A stretch of 64,000 bases of DNA, from positions 2,271,410 to 2,335,409 of the forward strand of contig NW_020653900.1 in the NCBI RefSeq assembly GCF_003589595.1. Reading direction: 5' to 3'. The translations under genes and the position numbers were made by a program. This document shows, piece by piece, positions 33,641 through 46,974 of the stretch; within the stretch, counting starts at the first letter, position 1; the number at the start of each line of letters is the position of its first letter. This stretch comes from Hyposmocoma kahamanoa (Eukaryota > Arthropoda > Insecta > Lepidoptera > Cosmopterigidae). The notes under the pieces were generated by a model, which searched no databases, was not told where the DNA came from, and saw only the letters and a list, made by a program, of their open reading frames with translations.

Positions 33641-34534
33641 CAAACACACAGACAAAGGCTTTAAATTTATGACTTTCCTTTTTTACGTCGGGGGCTGAAA
33701 ACAATTCTAGAAGAAAATAAATAAGAAAGCAAAACATTGGTTATCTTATTAACTGAGCTATAAACAGTTAATTGTTGCGATAAATGCAATTAAAATTAAA
33801 AGTTATTGCATATTATGATCAAAATGTTATCGATAGGTCACGGTTACTTTACAGTTATCAACATGGATTGAAAATACTTTACTTACGATTACAAATTTAA
33901 GTTTGCAATCCGTTAAAGTAATTAACTACACATTTAACTTATTATTACTTATAAACACTAACTGCAAATAGAACTATGCAAAACCAAGTTAATTTTACAA
34001 GGCAGGAAATTATGCTACCAAACAATATTAGTTACATTTCAAGTTTCATAAAAGCAAATGTGTTGGTTTTTATTTGTTAGGGTAAATACATATTCAGTTA
34101 GGTATCTGTTAAATGGTTAGTACGTCAATAAAAAGGTCTATAGCCTAAGATAATCTGGATTCAGTAGTAACAGACTTGTTATTAATTAATTTTATTATTA
34201 TAGTTTGTTTTATGACACTGACAATGTCAGTTTGAGATATACAATGTAGTGTGGAACCACGGACCCCTTATCATCTTCATCTCTGTAATTACGCATTCTT
34301 AGGTAACGCTGATACCTGAAAGTTTTCCAACTAATATTTACTATATTAACTAAAATTTAGTAGAATTTTTTCTAGACATGTTTCGAACCAGTCCATAGTC
34401 CTTAACAGGAGCTTCCGCGGCGGTGCCTCGACTGAAACTGCGCGGCTAAGCCCTGAAAGCCTGGTCACTCAGTACCGGCACAGATCACTTAACAGATGCA
34501 TCACCTTCAAATAAAATTGAAAATACATTCGCAT
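33641..34534. other. No recognisable feature
   Basis: AT-rich; a GC-richer stretch at 34385-34500 is unassigned. Confidence 0.45.
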
Positions 34535-34640
34535 TATAGCGTACTAAATCTGACTAATGACATCATGCGCTCACTACGGGGATAAAGGAACCTAAACACA
34601 CACACAGAGAGGTGAAAATAACCGCCCACGCGATGCGCTC
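34535..34640. repeat. Family M fragment
   Basis: 'gtactaaatctgactaatga' and 'aaaggaacctaaacacac' match 33275-33330. Confidence 0.45.
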
Positions 34641-35144
34641 CTCCTATCGCAAAATGGCGGCTATTTGGTTTCGCAAATTAGAAAAGCATTCAGTTTAAAT
34701 ACAAGTTTTTATAAATAAAAATTATTATTCTGCATTGCTAAATAAATACCCTCCGTACTACCAACAAAAACATCTCAAATAAAATGTAGTAATACACCTT
34801 AAATCCTGCACTTAAAAAACACTAATGAAATTTTTGGTGTACTTGGATAAATATGATAATATTCCATTTGAGTGGTTCTAACGTTTACCATGAAATTACT
34901 CCTTAAAGTATAGTTTATAAACATTTATATTCAAGGTAAACTTAAAAAACGCTACTTATGGTATGTTTCCAATATATAAACACCGAAATCACCAGCCCAA
35001 ACAATAACACACACGATTGTCGTGACGTATTTTTGAAGTTGTTTATTTTTTTAAATGACAGACCCAGGCATTAAAATCTTTATGGTTTGCTAGAGTAGTT
35101 AGCAAAATAGCAATTAATATTAGTTCTTTTACCTGTTGTAACTT

Positions 35145-35425
35145 CGATATCCGATAAATCGGTATAAAATCATCACCGGCACCTCTAAGTGTGGTATGCG
35201 TCTACGGCTGCATGTATCGCGTGAGCGGATAACGTTGCCCACCGTGTGCAGTCGTGTGGACCAGATACTTATAAATGAAAGACTCGTATGAGCGCTAGCA
35301 CCGAGCGACGTCGACGCACTCAGCGGTAGGCACTTATCGCGTAACCTTGAGCGAGTGACAGAGCCATACGGGTGCGGGCGCAAGCGGTAAGCATCTACCC
35401 TCGTTTTCTTCGGTCTTCTACGGTG
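35145..35425. repeat. Family M repeat
   Basis: 'gataacgttgcccaccgtg', 'aatgaaagactcgtatgagc' and 'cttatcgcgtaaccttgagc' match 33340-33480. A GC-rich minus-strand frame here is not a recognisable protein. Confidence 0.5.
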
Positions 35426-35490
35426 TATCGGGACTGTGCACTTCATTTTAATATTTATTTCTTCAAAACAATACAGAATCAACTTAAATT

Positions 35491-35540
35491 AAGGTTCCCC
35501 CAAACTTTATAAAAGTTTATCGGGGGGGGGGGGGAACCTT
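35491..35540. repeat. G13 tract inside an inverted repeat
   Basis: 'aaggttcccc' (35491-35500) pairs with 'ggggaacctt' (35531-35540), and 'aaact' with 'agttt' inside; a run of 13 G occupies 35522-35534. Confidence 0.7.
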
Positions 35541-35574
35541 ACTCGTGGAAATATGGACCGGCTACATAAGTGTG

Positions 35575-35735
35575 ATGTACTTGAGAATCAACTGAAGCCA
35601 ACGCTCAAGATGATGTAGAACTCCACCTCCGAGTATCAAATCAAACATAGCTAACAAGCAACTAAATTAGCCTTCAAATAAAAAAAAAATCTTTAAGATC
35701 AGCCCATCCGTTGGGAGCTACAATGTCACAAACAC
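35575..35735 (-). repeat. Family N repeat fragment
   Basis: 'aaacatagctaacaagcaac', then 'gcccatccgttgggagctac', the inverse of 11340-11440. Confidence 0.5.
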
Positions 35736-36603
35736 ACAGGTATAAAGTCAAAGTCCTTAAACTAATAAAAGTAAAGTGTTCATCAAGGCGTGTGCTAAGC
35801 CCACCATCGTTTAATGTTGTCATTTGTACATCAATTACATAATCTCAAATAAACATCATCGTGTCTAGGTGACTTCCATATCGACCAGTGAACATATACA
35901 TATATTCACTGTTGTAATTATCATGGTTTATACATTCAGTGTATGAGGCTATAGTGAATCATTAACTAAGACAGGATTGTCACTCAATTGTCATAAACCA
36001 TTATGTATTAAGTATATTATATTTATCATTAGACTAATGACAATATTATACGATTTTATGAGCGAAATTCGAGCTCTTACCTAATTTTGCCATTACTTTA
36101 ACTTTCTGATAAAAACACAAAAATTAAATCTATTCCAAACTTAATGTTCTTGTTAATGTCTCTTTTAAATTTTCAGATCGAATTAACCGAGATAAATCGA
36201 TTGAATAAACATAAATGCACCTTACCAATTAGGTAATTAAGTACAAACGAGCTTGAATATAATGTGGAAACAGTTTCCCCCATTACGTTATCACTTAAAA
36301 CCTATATTTCTAAAATGATGTCTGAATTTATCAATAATATTGGTAAAGTGGAACGCAGTATAAGTATGTTAAAAACAGTAAAATAGGTGGCTTATTTTCA
36401 ATAACCACTGTTGTTGCAGGTTGTAGGTGTAAACGCACTTGGCTCACCAAAATCAGGGGAGTAATAGGTAATATTGGATATTGTTTAGTGGAAACTGAGA
36501 TCTGAATTTTGTTTTCTCGTGACAAATACAAAATCATAAGTTATTTTAGTTCTTTGTGACAGAGTCATACCTCGGTGGTCACGCGTTTATCACTGAAAGC
36601 CCT
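35736..36603. other. No recognisable feature
   Basis: AT-rich; only short frames. Confidence 0.5.
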
Positions 36604-36856
36604 GGTAGAGTTTGTCCAGGCAACGCCTCCCTACCTATTTCTGCCGCTAAGCAGTAATTTGAACATTGCTGCATTCCGGTTTTAAAGAGGGTAAGGTAGG
36701 GCTGGTGAAACTAAAGGCATATGGAAATTGTGGCAGTGCCAATCAGATATTTGCGATTTAAAGCTTTAATTGGCATTGCAACTGTTATGGATAGGAGTAT
36801 CGCTTACCACCAGGCCCGTCCTTTGTCCGTCCCGTCACTTAAAATCATAAAAAAAT
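36604..36856 (+). mobile_element. Family A copy
   Basis: 'tatttctgccgctaagcagt', 'gtatcgcttaccaccaggcc', 'gtcacttaaaatcataaaaa'. Confidence 0.75.
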
Positions 36857-37114
36857 GACATTTCTGGTCTACGTATTCTGGGTAGTGGCACTCTTTTGTC
36901 GCTATAGTACTCTTGATCTCATCAGGCAATTGATGTGATTGTTATTTATCAAATTCCCTCAAAACATAGGAAACATTATGCCATATACCCAAAAAAAACT
37001 TACTAATGCTCGAATAGGTAATCGGCTAAGTATTCAGAATGTATTTCAATTACACTATAACGGATACATACAGCCTAGGAAAATATTATTTTATCTAATT
37101 AAGGCTAATGTAAT

Positions 37115-37245
37115 TAAAAAGAAATATCGAGTTCTTAAGTTTTCGCGATTGTTACACATAGGAAATGAAACTATTTTTCCGGATTTAAATTGCGTATTGT
37201 ATATTTGTTTTTTCAAACAAACCGACGTTTCGGGCCATTTAAAAA
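37115..37245 (+). mobile_element. Family C, single arm only
   Basis: 'atcgagttcttaagttttcg', 'gaaactatttttccggattt', 'caaaccgacgtttcgggcc', then an A-rich end. There is no return arm, so this is either the unfolded form or a truncated one. Confidence 0.7.
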
Positions 37246-37264
37246 AAATAATTAAATACATAAC

Positions 37265-37425
37265 GCGCACACTCATTACCCCGCACTAGGGAAACACTGT
37301 ATCGCGAGTGTCATAGACACATATAGACAACCAAGTTACACCCAACATCACGAGAGAAATAAATGTAGGGAGTCGAGACCGGGACCTCTGCGTGGCAGTT
37401 AAAAATAGGAGGCAGTTAAATTGCT
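37265..37425 (-). mobile_element. SINE-P copy
   Basis: Inverse of 52945-53160: 'ccccgcactagggaaacac', 'gttacacccaacatcacg', then 'accgggacctctgcgtggc'. Confidence 0.7.
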
Positions 37426-38309
37426 TAGCAGATGGCAATAGATAGACCCCTCAGAATGCGTGACGTCATTTGTAGGTAAACAAGCTAGATAACTTGCACC
37501 TAGCACTTGCGGTGAAGCAACAGACACAAAAATTTTTCTGTGTTAGTTCGATCTTTGTATCAATAATAATAAATTGTATAACACCACAACCCAACAAACA
37601 TTAGTAACCTCGCCTTGCCGCTTGATGGCGTTGGGATCAAAATAAAACGCACTATCGAAGTATTCACTAAATTACCACAGAAGTTGTAAAAGGAAATAGC
37701 ATACGGCCAATGAGCGGCGCTCCAGTTCTTCCACCTGCTGGGATACTTAGATGAAAGCTCATAGAATTGTCATTCCTTATCATCGATCGCCGACTGCCCC
37801 TTCCACCTCATGAGACGGTCAACTCAGCCGACATCGAAGATGATTATGTCGAACTTACAACTACATGAATGAAAGCCGAAATTGCAGACTCGGGAGTCTG
37901 TCTTCACCCTCTCCGGCTTCGTGTACCTATTACAAAATTAATTTTTTTCATTCAGATTTCTAGTTAACCGCTAATATATTTGACCACGCCGCTGTATGAA
38001 ACGGTCAGCTGACGACTCTCTGCCTTATAACAGGCGAAGTACTATAAGCCCGTTTATACTGTGCAGGTAGTGTTATACCGGACTGCGGCGGTGCCCACCC
38101 AAAGGAGAATGTTCTAGCGGTCGCTCATTAGACCAATTAACTGAGAAGTATTCCCCAATACCTTATCATTGACACTGATTTAAGGCCAAGGCTCAGTTTA
38201 AAATATATTTAGAATGTGCATTACAGTTATAGTACTACCAACTTATCTGTGGTATGACAAAAAAGGAAAAGTATGTAGAAAAACGTCAAATAATCAGTCG
38301 GTTACACGT
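37426..38309. other. No recognisable feature
   Basis: Mixed composition; no motif recognised. Confidence 0.45.
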
Positions 38310-38625
38310 TTTTTTTTACGATACCAAGTGACGGGACGAACAAATCATGCGCCTGGTGATAAGCGACACGCCTGTCCATAACAGTTGCAGCGCCACTCAG
38401 TGCTTTAAATCGTAAAGATCTGAGGGGCACTGCACTGCGCTCGTCACCCTGGTACATAAGTTGGAAAGTCCCATGTGCCTGTGATTTCACCAGCACCCTT
38501 ACCTTTCGAAACTGAAACGCAGCAATGCTGACATTACTGCTTGGCGACAGAAATAGGTAAAGTGGCAGTACTTCCCTGGACGAACTGTACTGCTGCTGTC
38601 ACAAGGAGCTCTACTGCTGCTAAAG
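38310..38625 (-). mobile_element. Family A copy, best preserved
   Basis: It runs from 'gataccaagtgacgggacga' through 'ctgcttggcgacagaaatag' to 'cacaaggagctctactgctg'; a small internal duplication near 38590 repeats 'actgctgctg'. Confidence 0.8.
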
Positions 38626-39199
38626 TTACATAATATTGCATAGAAATTAGCGATGACACGGATAAAGCTCTGTATTTTCAAATTTACGTGGTATCATACA
38701 AAAAATTGTTTCTTCAGCCGTGCCTCAAACAATCAACCCCTGAGGATGCCGCATAAAGAGGCGAAACATGTGTCGAGTATATTTTTAGTGTTGATATTTG
38801 TGACTGTGAATGCGCCTGTGTTATTTATTTTATTATTTTTATGCGAAGGGAGGTTGGGAAATTTAACAGCCAGAAAAAAAATTAAACACAAGAGCAGCTA
38901 TTTTGCACGATTATTTTACTCCCACGTTTATTCTCATGGATTTCCACAATGTGACGCCTGTAGGGCTGGCACGACAATGCGTGACTTGCGCGACAGCGAC
39001 ATAAAGCGCGATATACTGCTATTCTCGCATAGAGATCACGCGCTTTGTGTCGCTCTCGCGCAAGTCGCGCCCGGTTGTGCTAGCCCTACTGAATCTATTA
39101 ATTATTTGTATGTGTATAAGTAAGTAATTTCTTCTCACTAAATCTCTCGAAGTGTCTAATTTCAACATTCATTTGCTATCATTTACTTATTTACTTACT
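38626..39199. other. Unassigned, part likely repetitive
   Basis: 38735-38785 ('cctgaggatgccgcataaag', 'aggcgaaacatgtgtcgag') resembles a common lepidopteran repeat. A hairpin-like pair surrounds 38960-39075 ('gtagggctggcacgac' / 'cccggttgtgctagcccta'). Confidence 0.4.
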
Positions 39200-39290
39200 T
39201 ATTTATTTATCGAGTTTTCAAGTTTTTCTGTCTGCTACAAATAGGAATTCAAATATTTTTCCGTATCTAAATTGCATATGTTTATTTTGA
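39200..39290 (+). repeat. Family C fragment (diverged)
   Basis: 'tatcgagttttcaagttttt' and 'tttttccgtatctaaattgc' match the C head. Confidence 0.45.
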
Positions 39291-40069
39291 ATTATTTGCA
39301 GTTTTTACATACCTACTTTATTTACGTGAATTACTATGTGCTTCCGGTTGTTTTTTTAAATTTATTTGTATAAAAATGTTAACTTCAATTACAAATTATA
39401 TATTAGCATCGATAATAAATCAGCCATTACATTATATGCATTCTTTAATGCACTGTGATGTTGTCTGTACCGTCAATAAAGTCCTGCAGTTTCGAACTCC
39501 CACCTCCTTAAGACGGCACCACAAAGTGACGCCTCGCTTTAGTCCGCACGATTCCTTATCGAACAATCTACATATATATTTATTTTTATGTCTTCATTCG
39601 ACTTTCCGGTAGCCGTTAATAGTTTAAATCCATTAATGTTTAATTATAAATTCACGTTTATCTCGCTTTATTTTTATGACCTATTAAAGCGGACCGGCAC
39701 AATTTGTTAACGAATCTTAAGCCACCGTTTTTGTATTTAATTTACGGTTACTTTTCGGCGTTTCTCTACAAACCGGACCTTTATTGTGTTTTGCTTCAAA
39801 TTGGTTCGTTTTCTTGTAAGCAGCGGTGCCTTTTCAAAAGGACATTTAAAATATTACGATGCAATTTTGGGACTAAATAATGCGAGAATCAAATGGAATA
39901 TTATCATCACGCGAGTTATATAACTATTGGGCCAAAAAAATCTCAAATCTCAACATACATATGAATGTGGCGAAATTATGATTTTCCCGCGATTATTTTC
40001 TCACAACGGCGTCTGCACTTGTTTTTTTTTTAATATAGAGTTGGAGACAAATGATAGGATCGAGCTACC
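39291..40069. other. No recognisable feature
   Basis: AT-rich; nothing shared with other parts. Confidence 0.45.
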
Positions 40070-40540
40070 ATTAGAGCGTATTTGGGACAACCTACGAGTC
40101 ATCGTCCAGTGAATCGTTCGGGATATCGCTAAAAGGATGGAGTCGCCAAAGACCTGAGAGAACTGAATGTCCCCGAATGGTTGAAGACCGAAAGAAATGG
40201 CGTACTTTGTAAGTCGGAGGCCAACATCCACCTCGGGTCGATGAGCTAGCGAAGTAAGTAAGTAAGGAGAGAAACGAGCAGAAAATCACTTGATATATGG
40301 TGGTCATCGTTGTCCATGGTCATCTGCAACATCAGAGGAGCTGCCTATGAGTTGCCAGCCTTTGAAAGCCTTGTTGGCTCGCTTTTTGGAGAAACCCCTA
40401 TCACAACGCAAAGGAAATACTTCATAAGGGATACCATTCAACATCTTGCAGGTTCGAGAAAGGAACGAACGTGATGCCCCCGTGGTCTTAGAATGCCAGT
40501 TTTAAGGATGAAGGAAGCTAAATTGTTACTAAAGTCAAAT
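40070..40540 (+). repeat. LINE relic plus family V repeat
   Basis: 40070-40260 weakly resembles a LINE C-terminus (LRELNVPEWLKTERNG-type reading). An aagt run at 40255-40266 and family V ('gtcatcgttgtccatggtca', 'atctgcaacatcagagg') follow from about 40288. Confidence 0.45.
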
Positions 40541-40724
40541 TAGTCAGTAATAGTAAAGGCGTCATCGAAAATCGATATCGTCGCTTTCAATTGATATTCT
40601 AGCTTGTTTATGGCAAATTTATTCTGGGTGACGTACTTTTAGTTTATCACTTAATGTTGAACTGTAGCTCGTGTCATATTCCAGTCCAATCAATGAAATA
40701 TATTTGTTAATACAAAGGATTTTT

Positions 40725-40985
40725 TTTGGTACCAAGTCACGGGACGAACAAGTCGTGTGCCTAGTGATAAACTATACGCCTGTCCATAACAGTTACAGTG
40801 CCACTCAGAGTTTTAAATCGCAAAGATATGAGGGGCACTGCCACATCCGTCACCCTGAGACATAAGTTGGCAAGTTCCACATACCTGTAATTTCGCCAGC
40901 ACTTCATATTACTGCTTGGCGGCAGAAATAGGAAAGGTGGCAGTATTTAGACGAAATCTTCCACAAGGAGCCTCTTTGCTGCTAA
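40725..40985 (-). mobile_element. Family A copy
   Basis: 'aagtcacgggacgaacaagt', 'atgaggggcactgccac', 'tactgcttggcggcagaaat'. Confidence 0.75.
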
Positions 40986-41469
40986 AAGATAGACATAATG
41001 ATGCGGTATACTATTAGTTGTATGTTGTGTATAATCCATATCATCCCGTAGTAATAAACACATAGGTTCATTTTATAAGCCTCGAACCAACGTTACTTCA
41101 TGACCCTAATGGCCCATTTACACGGGGCCAATTGACGACACATTCCATAAAGCAAAGCTATTAAGTCAGTCTAGTGAAAAGTGCGTAATTTGCAACGTCC
41201 ATCTACATTACAGCCAGTATTACAATAAGTTTCTTTACTAAACGACAAGGCAAACCAGTGGAGTGATTCAGAATAGACGTTCACACAAAGCCATTACATG
41301 AGCCAATTCTATGCATGGTGGGAGAAAGTATTGACCCGAAAAATTAGAAATCTTTTTAATTCAGTGAATTGTCTTTATCACTGGTCTTGGAGACGCTTCA
41401 CAATGGTTGTCTCTGTTTACACGATGCCAATAATGGCTTGGCTTTGTTGTTGTTGTTGTTTGTTGTCTA

Positions 41470-41775
41470 TTGGCCTCGATGGGCCATAAGGATGCAGCGC
41501 AAATAGGCGGACGGCAAAGCATTAAATTATGATAAATTTACAGTCAAGAGCATATCATCACCGGGGTGAGTGGCGAGTCTTAACGGGATTCCACGAGCTG
41601 GCACCGGCAGCCGGCAGGGTGCATACACAGGTTTTAGTGGGTACGCCTCCGAGGATCTATCGGACGAGCTTGTATCGCGGAGTGGGTCAACAGAGGAGAG
41701 GCCCACATAACCCGCCATGTCATCGCCCGCGGCGGGGTATGCTTAAACACTTTCCTGTGTATAAAAAAAAGAAGT
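41470..41775 (+). repeat. GC-rich repeat with A tail, probably LINE 3' UTR
   Basis: 'cgagctggcaccggcagccg', 'gtgggtacgcctccgagg', 'gagtgggtcaacag', ending 'gtataaaaaaaag'. It resembles 3' UTR sequences of lepidopteran R1-like elements, from memory. There is no matching copy in this window. Confidence 0.4.
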
Positions 41776-42609
41776 CAAGTGCATATAATGCTTGATATTT
41801 GGACTTTTAAACTTTATGGCAAACGTCACAGAGTTGAATTTAAATCTCAAGTGTAACTGACTTACTCTTATCCCCATGCTATTAAAAAATCTGTAATTGT
41901 TATAAGAATTTGAACATTTTTAATCGACGTTTTTTTTAACTTTGAAATAAGAAAATACTTTTTTGATCGACCTATATAAATTAACCCCTGACATTTCGAA
42001 CGTCCGGAAGAATCGATAACTATTATTTATAATTTACGGCAGTAAAATTTTTACGACAATTTACGGGTCACGTCGTCGTAAAACCGTAACCTATCACCGC
42101 AGCAGTTAACTAATTAATGTTTTCTTTTATTGTCGCTCGTAAATCGTATTATCGGTAGTTGATTTTTTTTTTATTATTTATTACACATATTACAATACGG
42201 CAGGCTGGAGCTGCGGAAACTGTCAAAATTCTTAATTTTTTTTGTTACCCTTCATTCCGCATGGAACAGGCGAAGGCCAGAGACCGGCATAGTCATTAGT
42301 TTCTCTTTTTCTTTACTACAAAATGTTTCTATTAAAGTCTTCAGTATAAGTTCCTTCAATTTAAGTCTTCAGTATTTCATAAAGGGCCGTGTAAAGTCTG
42401 TAGTTTCAAAAATGCCTTATGCCATTTTTTTAGAAAATCTCAAAAACAACTTTAATCACATAATATTTCTAGTCAAAAATCAACACTGGGCTTCGTCAAA
42501 AGGTACTAATAAAAACTGGGATTTGCAATAGATTTTTAACCTACAAAACTTAACTCAAATCTAAAAAAAAATCCGCCCTGTATCGCGTCCGGCTCAAAAG
42601 TTCTCATTA
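41776..42609. other. No recognisable feature
   Basis: AT-rich; no frame of note. Confidence 0.45.
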
Positions 42610-42760
42610 TACTGGCAGCATTGCATCACTAGACGGCAATGGACGCTTGCGGAACCAACCACGACCCAGAGCAGTGATCGCAGCCCCTGTATCTGAGTCG
42701 GCGACCCAACTCTTTAAACAAGTCCCGAGATTCCGAAGCCCAGGGCCCCGCCCGTCTCTA
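42610..42760 (-). pseudogene. Family U fragment
   Basis: The minus strand encodes GPWASESRDLFKELGRRL and, after a shift, WLVPQASIAV and CNAASIM, matching the C-terminal part of family U. Confidence 0.5.
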
Positions 42761-43179
42761 ACTGAAATTATAAAAACAAAAATTGTTTATGAAAGTTGTT
42801 TTCATTTCTAAAGAAAGGTATGTAAGGAACAAAGGGCGTTTAATATAGTTTCAAATAGAGAACCTGATTTTATTACAATCGCACTACAATCTCCACAGAT
42901 TATACTAAGCTCCACACTACAGAGTTGCCACACCTATATAACCATATTAATTCTGTTTAATTACGTGACAAGTCTTGATATTCCCGAGACTGAAAATATG
43001 AAAAGAGTCTCGATAATGCCAAAAAATTACTCAGAATCAAAGGTTATTTATTAATTTGCATAAGTTCTATTAGCAGAACAAGACCACTGAAGCAGGGAAA
43101 AATCAATTCCATTATAAACATTTCTGTAAAAAAGTAGCTATGTTCTTTTTCTTTGGACGACTATTGAAATGCAAACCGA

Positions 43180-43540
43180 TATCAATTAAAGATATTCACA
43201 GATACATTGCGCGTGCTCTGCTGTGCGTGTTGAACCACACCAAAGATACCAGAGCCATCATAGGTCCAGTTTTTAATCCACTAATTTGTCTATCTACATT
43301 TTGTGTGCTTCTTAGTGGAAATTATTTAAATGTAGCAGTCCCAGTAGCACGCCGCCGCGATAAAGCTACTATATCCACATTTAGCTGTCAAATTACAGTA
43401 ATAAACCAGCGTTTTAAAGTTTTATAACAATAGCTAACACGGCGAGTACCGTGACGTCACACAATGGCTGCAAAAGAATATCGCAGTGCCAAATATGGCC
43501 GTAAGGTCACGATTTTAAAGCATTTTGACGGTTCTGCACA
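43180..43540. repeat. Probable interspersed repeat
   Basis: 'ggcgagtaccgtgacgtcac', 'aaatatggccgtaaggtcac' are words I associate with a lepidopteran repeat. The overlapping 95-codon frame shows no domain. Confidence 0.35.
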
Positions 43541-44504
43541 GTAATTTTATCAACGTAAAAATTGAGCGCGATAAACAATCTAAAAAGAAATAATAAAAAC
43601 CAATAATTTGATACACATAAATTATTAGAATAAGGTGAGGAGAACATTTTTAATATAGTTCAATACACGAGAGTAATTCGAAATACGTGAATAGGAACTA
43701 ATATAAAGTAAAATATGTGTAAACTGAAACTACAAAAACCTGACAGTTTTTGTTACGTCATTTTCACGGCAATGATTAAACGACAAAGTTAGCTAATATA
43801 CGCAATTTCATATAGTATCTTTATTCTTCAAAATGTATAACAATAGTTAATTACCGAATGACTCTAGTGCGGTATCTTACCGATTCGTTATTCGTGATTA
43901 AAAAAATATATAATAATGGCAACATAGGTTTATTAACTGAAGTAAATATGTCACGGGGAGGTTTGTCACACATGTGATATGCTGCCATGCTACGGCGACT
44001 GGAAACCGTCCGTATGATTTGTGCATGGCAAGCGTTTAGACAATTTGAACATTCGATTGGCGTACGTGACTGGGCCAGCTAAAAACAACAGATATGACGT
44101 CAATACTGTAAGATAAATTATTAGTCTCGGTAAAGCGCGAATCATGTCACCCTCATTAACCGGCCAAAGGTCAGTTGTAAAAGATATTTTTTTTAGTTAA
44201 TATTGACAATAATATTCTTTCAATTCGGAGAAATATAATTATTTGGGCAATAGTAATAGCAATAAACGAAGTCCTAATAGACGTCTTCACAAAGTCACGT
44301 ATTCATTTAAGGGACAATTATACGCTCTTATAATAAGATTCGGGTTTGATTTTAACGCAGTATTGATGATGTGGACAGTACCTAATTGAAAGACGTAGTA
44401 CAAGACTAACTGTTTATTCTCAAAAACGAGAGTGGCCGCGAAACGTAAATATATTATAAACGTATATATGGTGTAATGTCGAATTAAATAACACTACTTA
44501 GTTA
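43541..44504. other. No recognisable feature
   Basis: A GC-richer stretch at 43950-44120 is unassigned and could be a conserved noncoding element or an unknown repeat. Confidence 0.45.
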
Positions 44505-44745
44505 GAGCTTGTTGTCAAAGAGTTCGTCCAGAAGTTCGTTCTTATTTTGAAGGGTGAGGGCGCTGGTGAAATTGCAGGCATATGGGACTTCTCCACTTAT
44601 GTTTCAGGACGACGGGCGCAGTGACAATGCACCTCAGATCTTTTCAATTTAAAGCTCTGAGTGGCACTGCAACTGTTGCGGACAGGAGTGTAACTTATCA
44701 CCAGCCACACGACTTGAACGTTCCGTCACTTGACGTTATAAGAAT
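44505..44745 (+). mobile_element. Family A copy, 5' part deleted
   Basis: 'aaagagttcgtccagaagtt', jump to 'ttttgaagggtgagggcgct', and the end 'ttccgtcacttgacgttata'. Confidence 0.7.
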
Positions 44746-45914
44746 AAGGTTTAGACTGCCACTCAGGCCCAGCGCTAGTTGGGGACGTAACATATTTTTC
44801 AGGGGTTGCAAACATATTTCGACGTGCAAGTTTTTTCACACAAATTCCTTTTTATTAACCTTTTGTGGTCCCATTACTGGGTATACGTCTCCCCCAAAAT
44901 CCTTCTCTGCTCCCTGTCTTTAGCGATTTCCTACTACTGCTTCTCAAAGCAAATTCTTCTCGACCGTCCGCTTTCTATCCTCAGGCACCCAAGGAGTGAC
45001 GACCCACTTAGTGCGTTGCATCTGACCAACGCCCAATTCCATTTAAGCATGACTTTCTTTTGTCTTCACATCAGCAATGCCACCGTCACCGAACCTGGCA
45101 TCGCAATGCGCACTGGGTCAATGCATTTAAAGCCCAGAATACTGCTTTGCTGTTGCTCAGACAAACCTTGAGTTAGGACCTCTGGAACTCGGTCAGCGAC
45201 CATACTCGGCACCATACATTAGGATGGGTAAGTAGCACACGTGGCAAAAAAATTATCTTTTTCACCTTTTATCACCCAATTTGAGTTGTCAAATTGACGT
45301 AACATTTGTAAACAAACATTAATGCGATTCGTAGATAACTTAGGAAACCCTTTTTCTAATAATTAGAAAAGAACACGTAATAATATTGGCTATACATATT
45401 ATTAATTATTATAAAGAACGTTACGTGAACAATGACCCGAATTAAGTGACATTATGTTTGAAGTGATAAATGGCTCCGATATATCGGTTCTTTACCAAAA
45501 ACATAAGTAAGGAAAATTTGAATGTGAAATTTCTATCAAAATTTTACTATTAAAAACCATTAATAACCAATTTTTTTTATTTGTCGCTAATTCCAAGACG
45601 ATAAACGAATTTTTATAACACTTTTCTAATCTCAAAATGGGCTCTATAAAAAAATTTACTACGTTTTTGTTATTTTTATAAATTCCATATAGTTCACGGT
45701 AGTAAGCGGATCGTAAAACTTTACTATCCACTTTTATGTTTGTTTGAGTCCCAATATCGGTTTAGGGGACTTAAACCACCGTAGAAACGTTTGATTACCT
45801 CTATATTGACGAGAAAGGTTGGGGTGCCTATTGTAGCGAGACCATTTTAATTTATAATCAAGAAAATTATACTAAGAAGCTTTTTGAGAAGCTACCTACC
45901 ATAACCCTTTTTTT
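44746..45914. other. Unassigned
   Basis: Frames at 44806-45171 lie in a GC-richer block with no recognised domain; the remainder is AT-rich. Confidence 0.4.
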
Positions 45915-46050
45915 AACCGACTTCAAAAAAAAGGAAGAGGATATACATTCAGCTGTATGTATGTTTGTGTGTATTTTCCGATTTCTCCATCAATTGTGGA
46001 CCGATTTTTAAATTTTTTTTTGTTTAAAAGGGTGCTTGTTGGAACTGGAG
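45915..46050 (+). repeat. Family B 5' part
   Basis: 'aaccgacttcaaaaaaaagg', then a diverged body and 'gtggaccgattttta'. Confidence 0.6.
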
Positions 46051-46139
46051 CTCTGCCGACGATGCTGTTCCAGGTTTGTTTCGGCTATCACAAATGAAAA
46101 TATTATTTACCGCAATTGAAAGTCGACTTTCACTTGATA

Positions 46140-46825
46140 CAATACATGTATTCCACAAATTCAAATTCAAATTCAAAATAATCTTTATTTCATAGGTTAG
46201 TATTATTACACTTGAAATCGTCATAATGGTAAAACTCTACCGCTCATTCGTAAGGCAGATTCCCTTGAGAAGAATAAGCAAGAAACTCTAGGGGTTGCAC
46301 TATGTAAATAACATTTGTACACATTCAACATTTACAATATACTTATATTTTTTTTATTTGAAACATCAGAGTTCGAGGCTACCTCCATGAGCTAAACGGG
46401 TTACTACCACGGATTTTTGTCATCCAAGTACGCAGAAGTTGTATAATAACCTTTAGTATAAAGTTTTTGTTTCACTATAGTTTTTAACCTCGTGAAAGGC
46501 AAATTTTGTATATCAACCAGAATGTTGTTATAGAAGCGTATACTGTCCCTTAAATGATTTTTTGACTCTGTGAAGACGACTATCAAGAAAAGCTAGTTTA
46601 TTTTTATTCCTCGTATTAATGTTATGTCTGTCACTATTTTTCATAAAGAAATTACTATTCCATTTAACATAAATTACATTTTCATAAATGTACTGATACA
46701 TTGGGGCTCAGATTGTAAATTACCCTAACTGCACGTTTCTGCAGGACAAAGATTCTATTGATATCGGCGGTAATACCCCAAAGCAAAATGCCGTATGTCA
46801 TTAGACTGTGAAAGTAGCTGAAGTA
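46140..46825 (-). pseudogene. LINE-J copy with longer RT C-terminus
   Basis: The tail is a run of aaattc units on plus (46157-46180). Minus-strand coding traces appear from about 46820 to 46404: SLMTYGILLW, LQKRAVRVIYNL and, near the end, LPFTRLKTIVKQKL followed by YLDDKNPW. It is interrupted by frameshifts. It is the most complete J copy in the window and the reference for the others. Confidence 0.75.
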
Positions 46826-46974
46826 AACCAATCACCAAGACAACCAAAAAAAGTATGAAATGTACAAAGGAGTTCGTGTCACCAAGAAGTCAGAATCTGA
46901 TGAGGAGATCGCATGGAAACCGAAAAAAGCTGATAAGCAAACTTTTGAGGTACGTTTTTTTTATAATTAATACT

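Noticed and set aside
43140..43427. 95-codon plus frame as a gene
   Set aside because: It overlaps probable repeat sequence and shows no recognisable domain.
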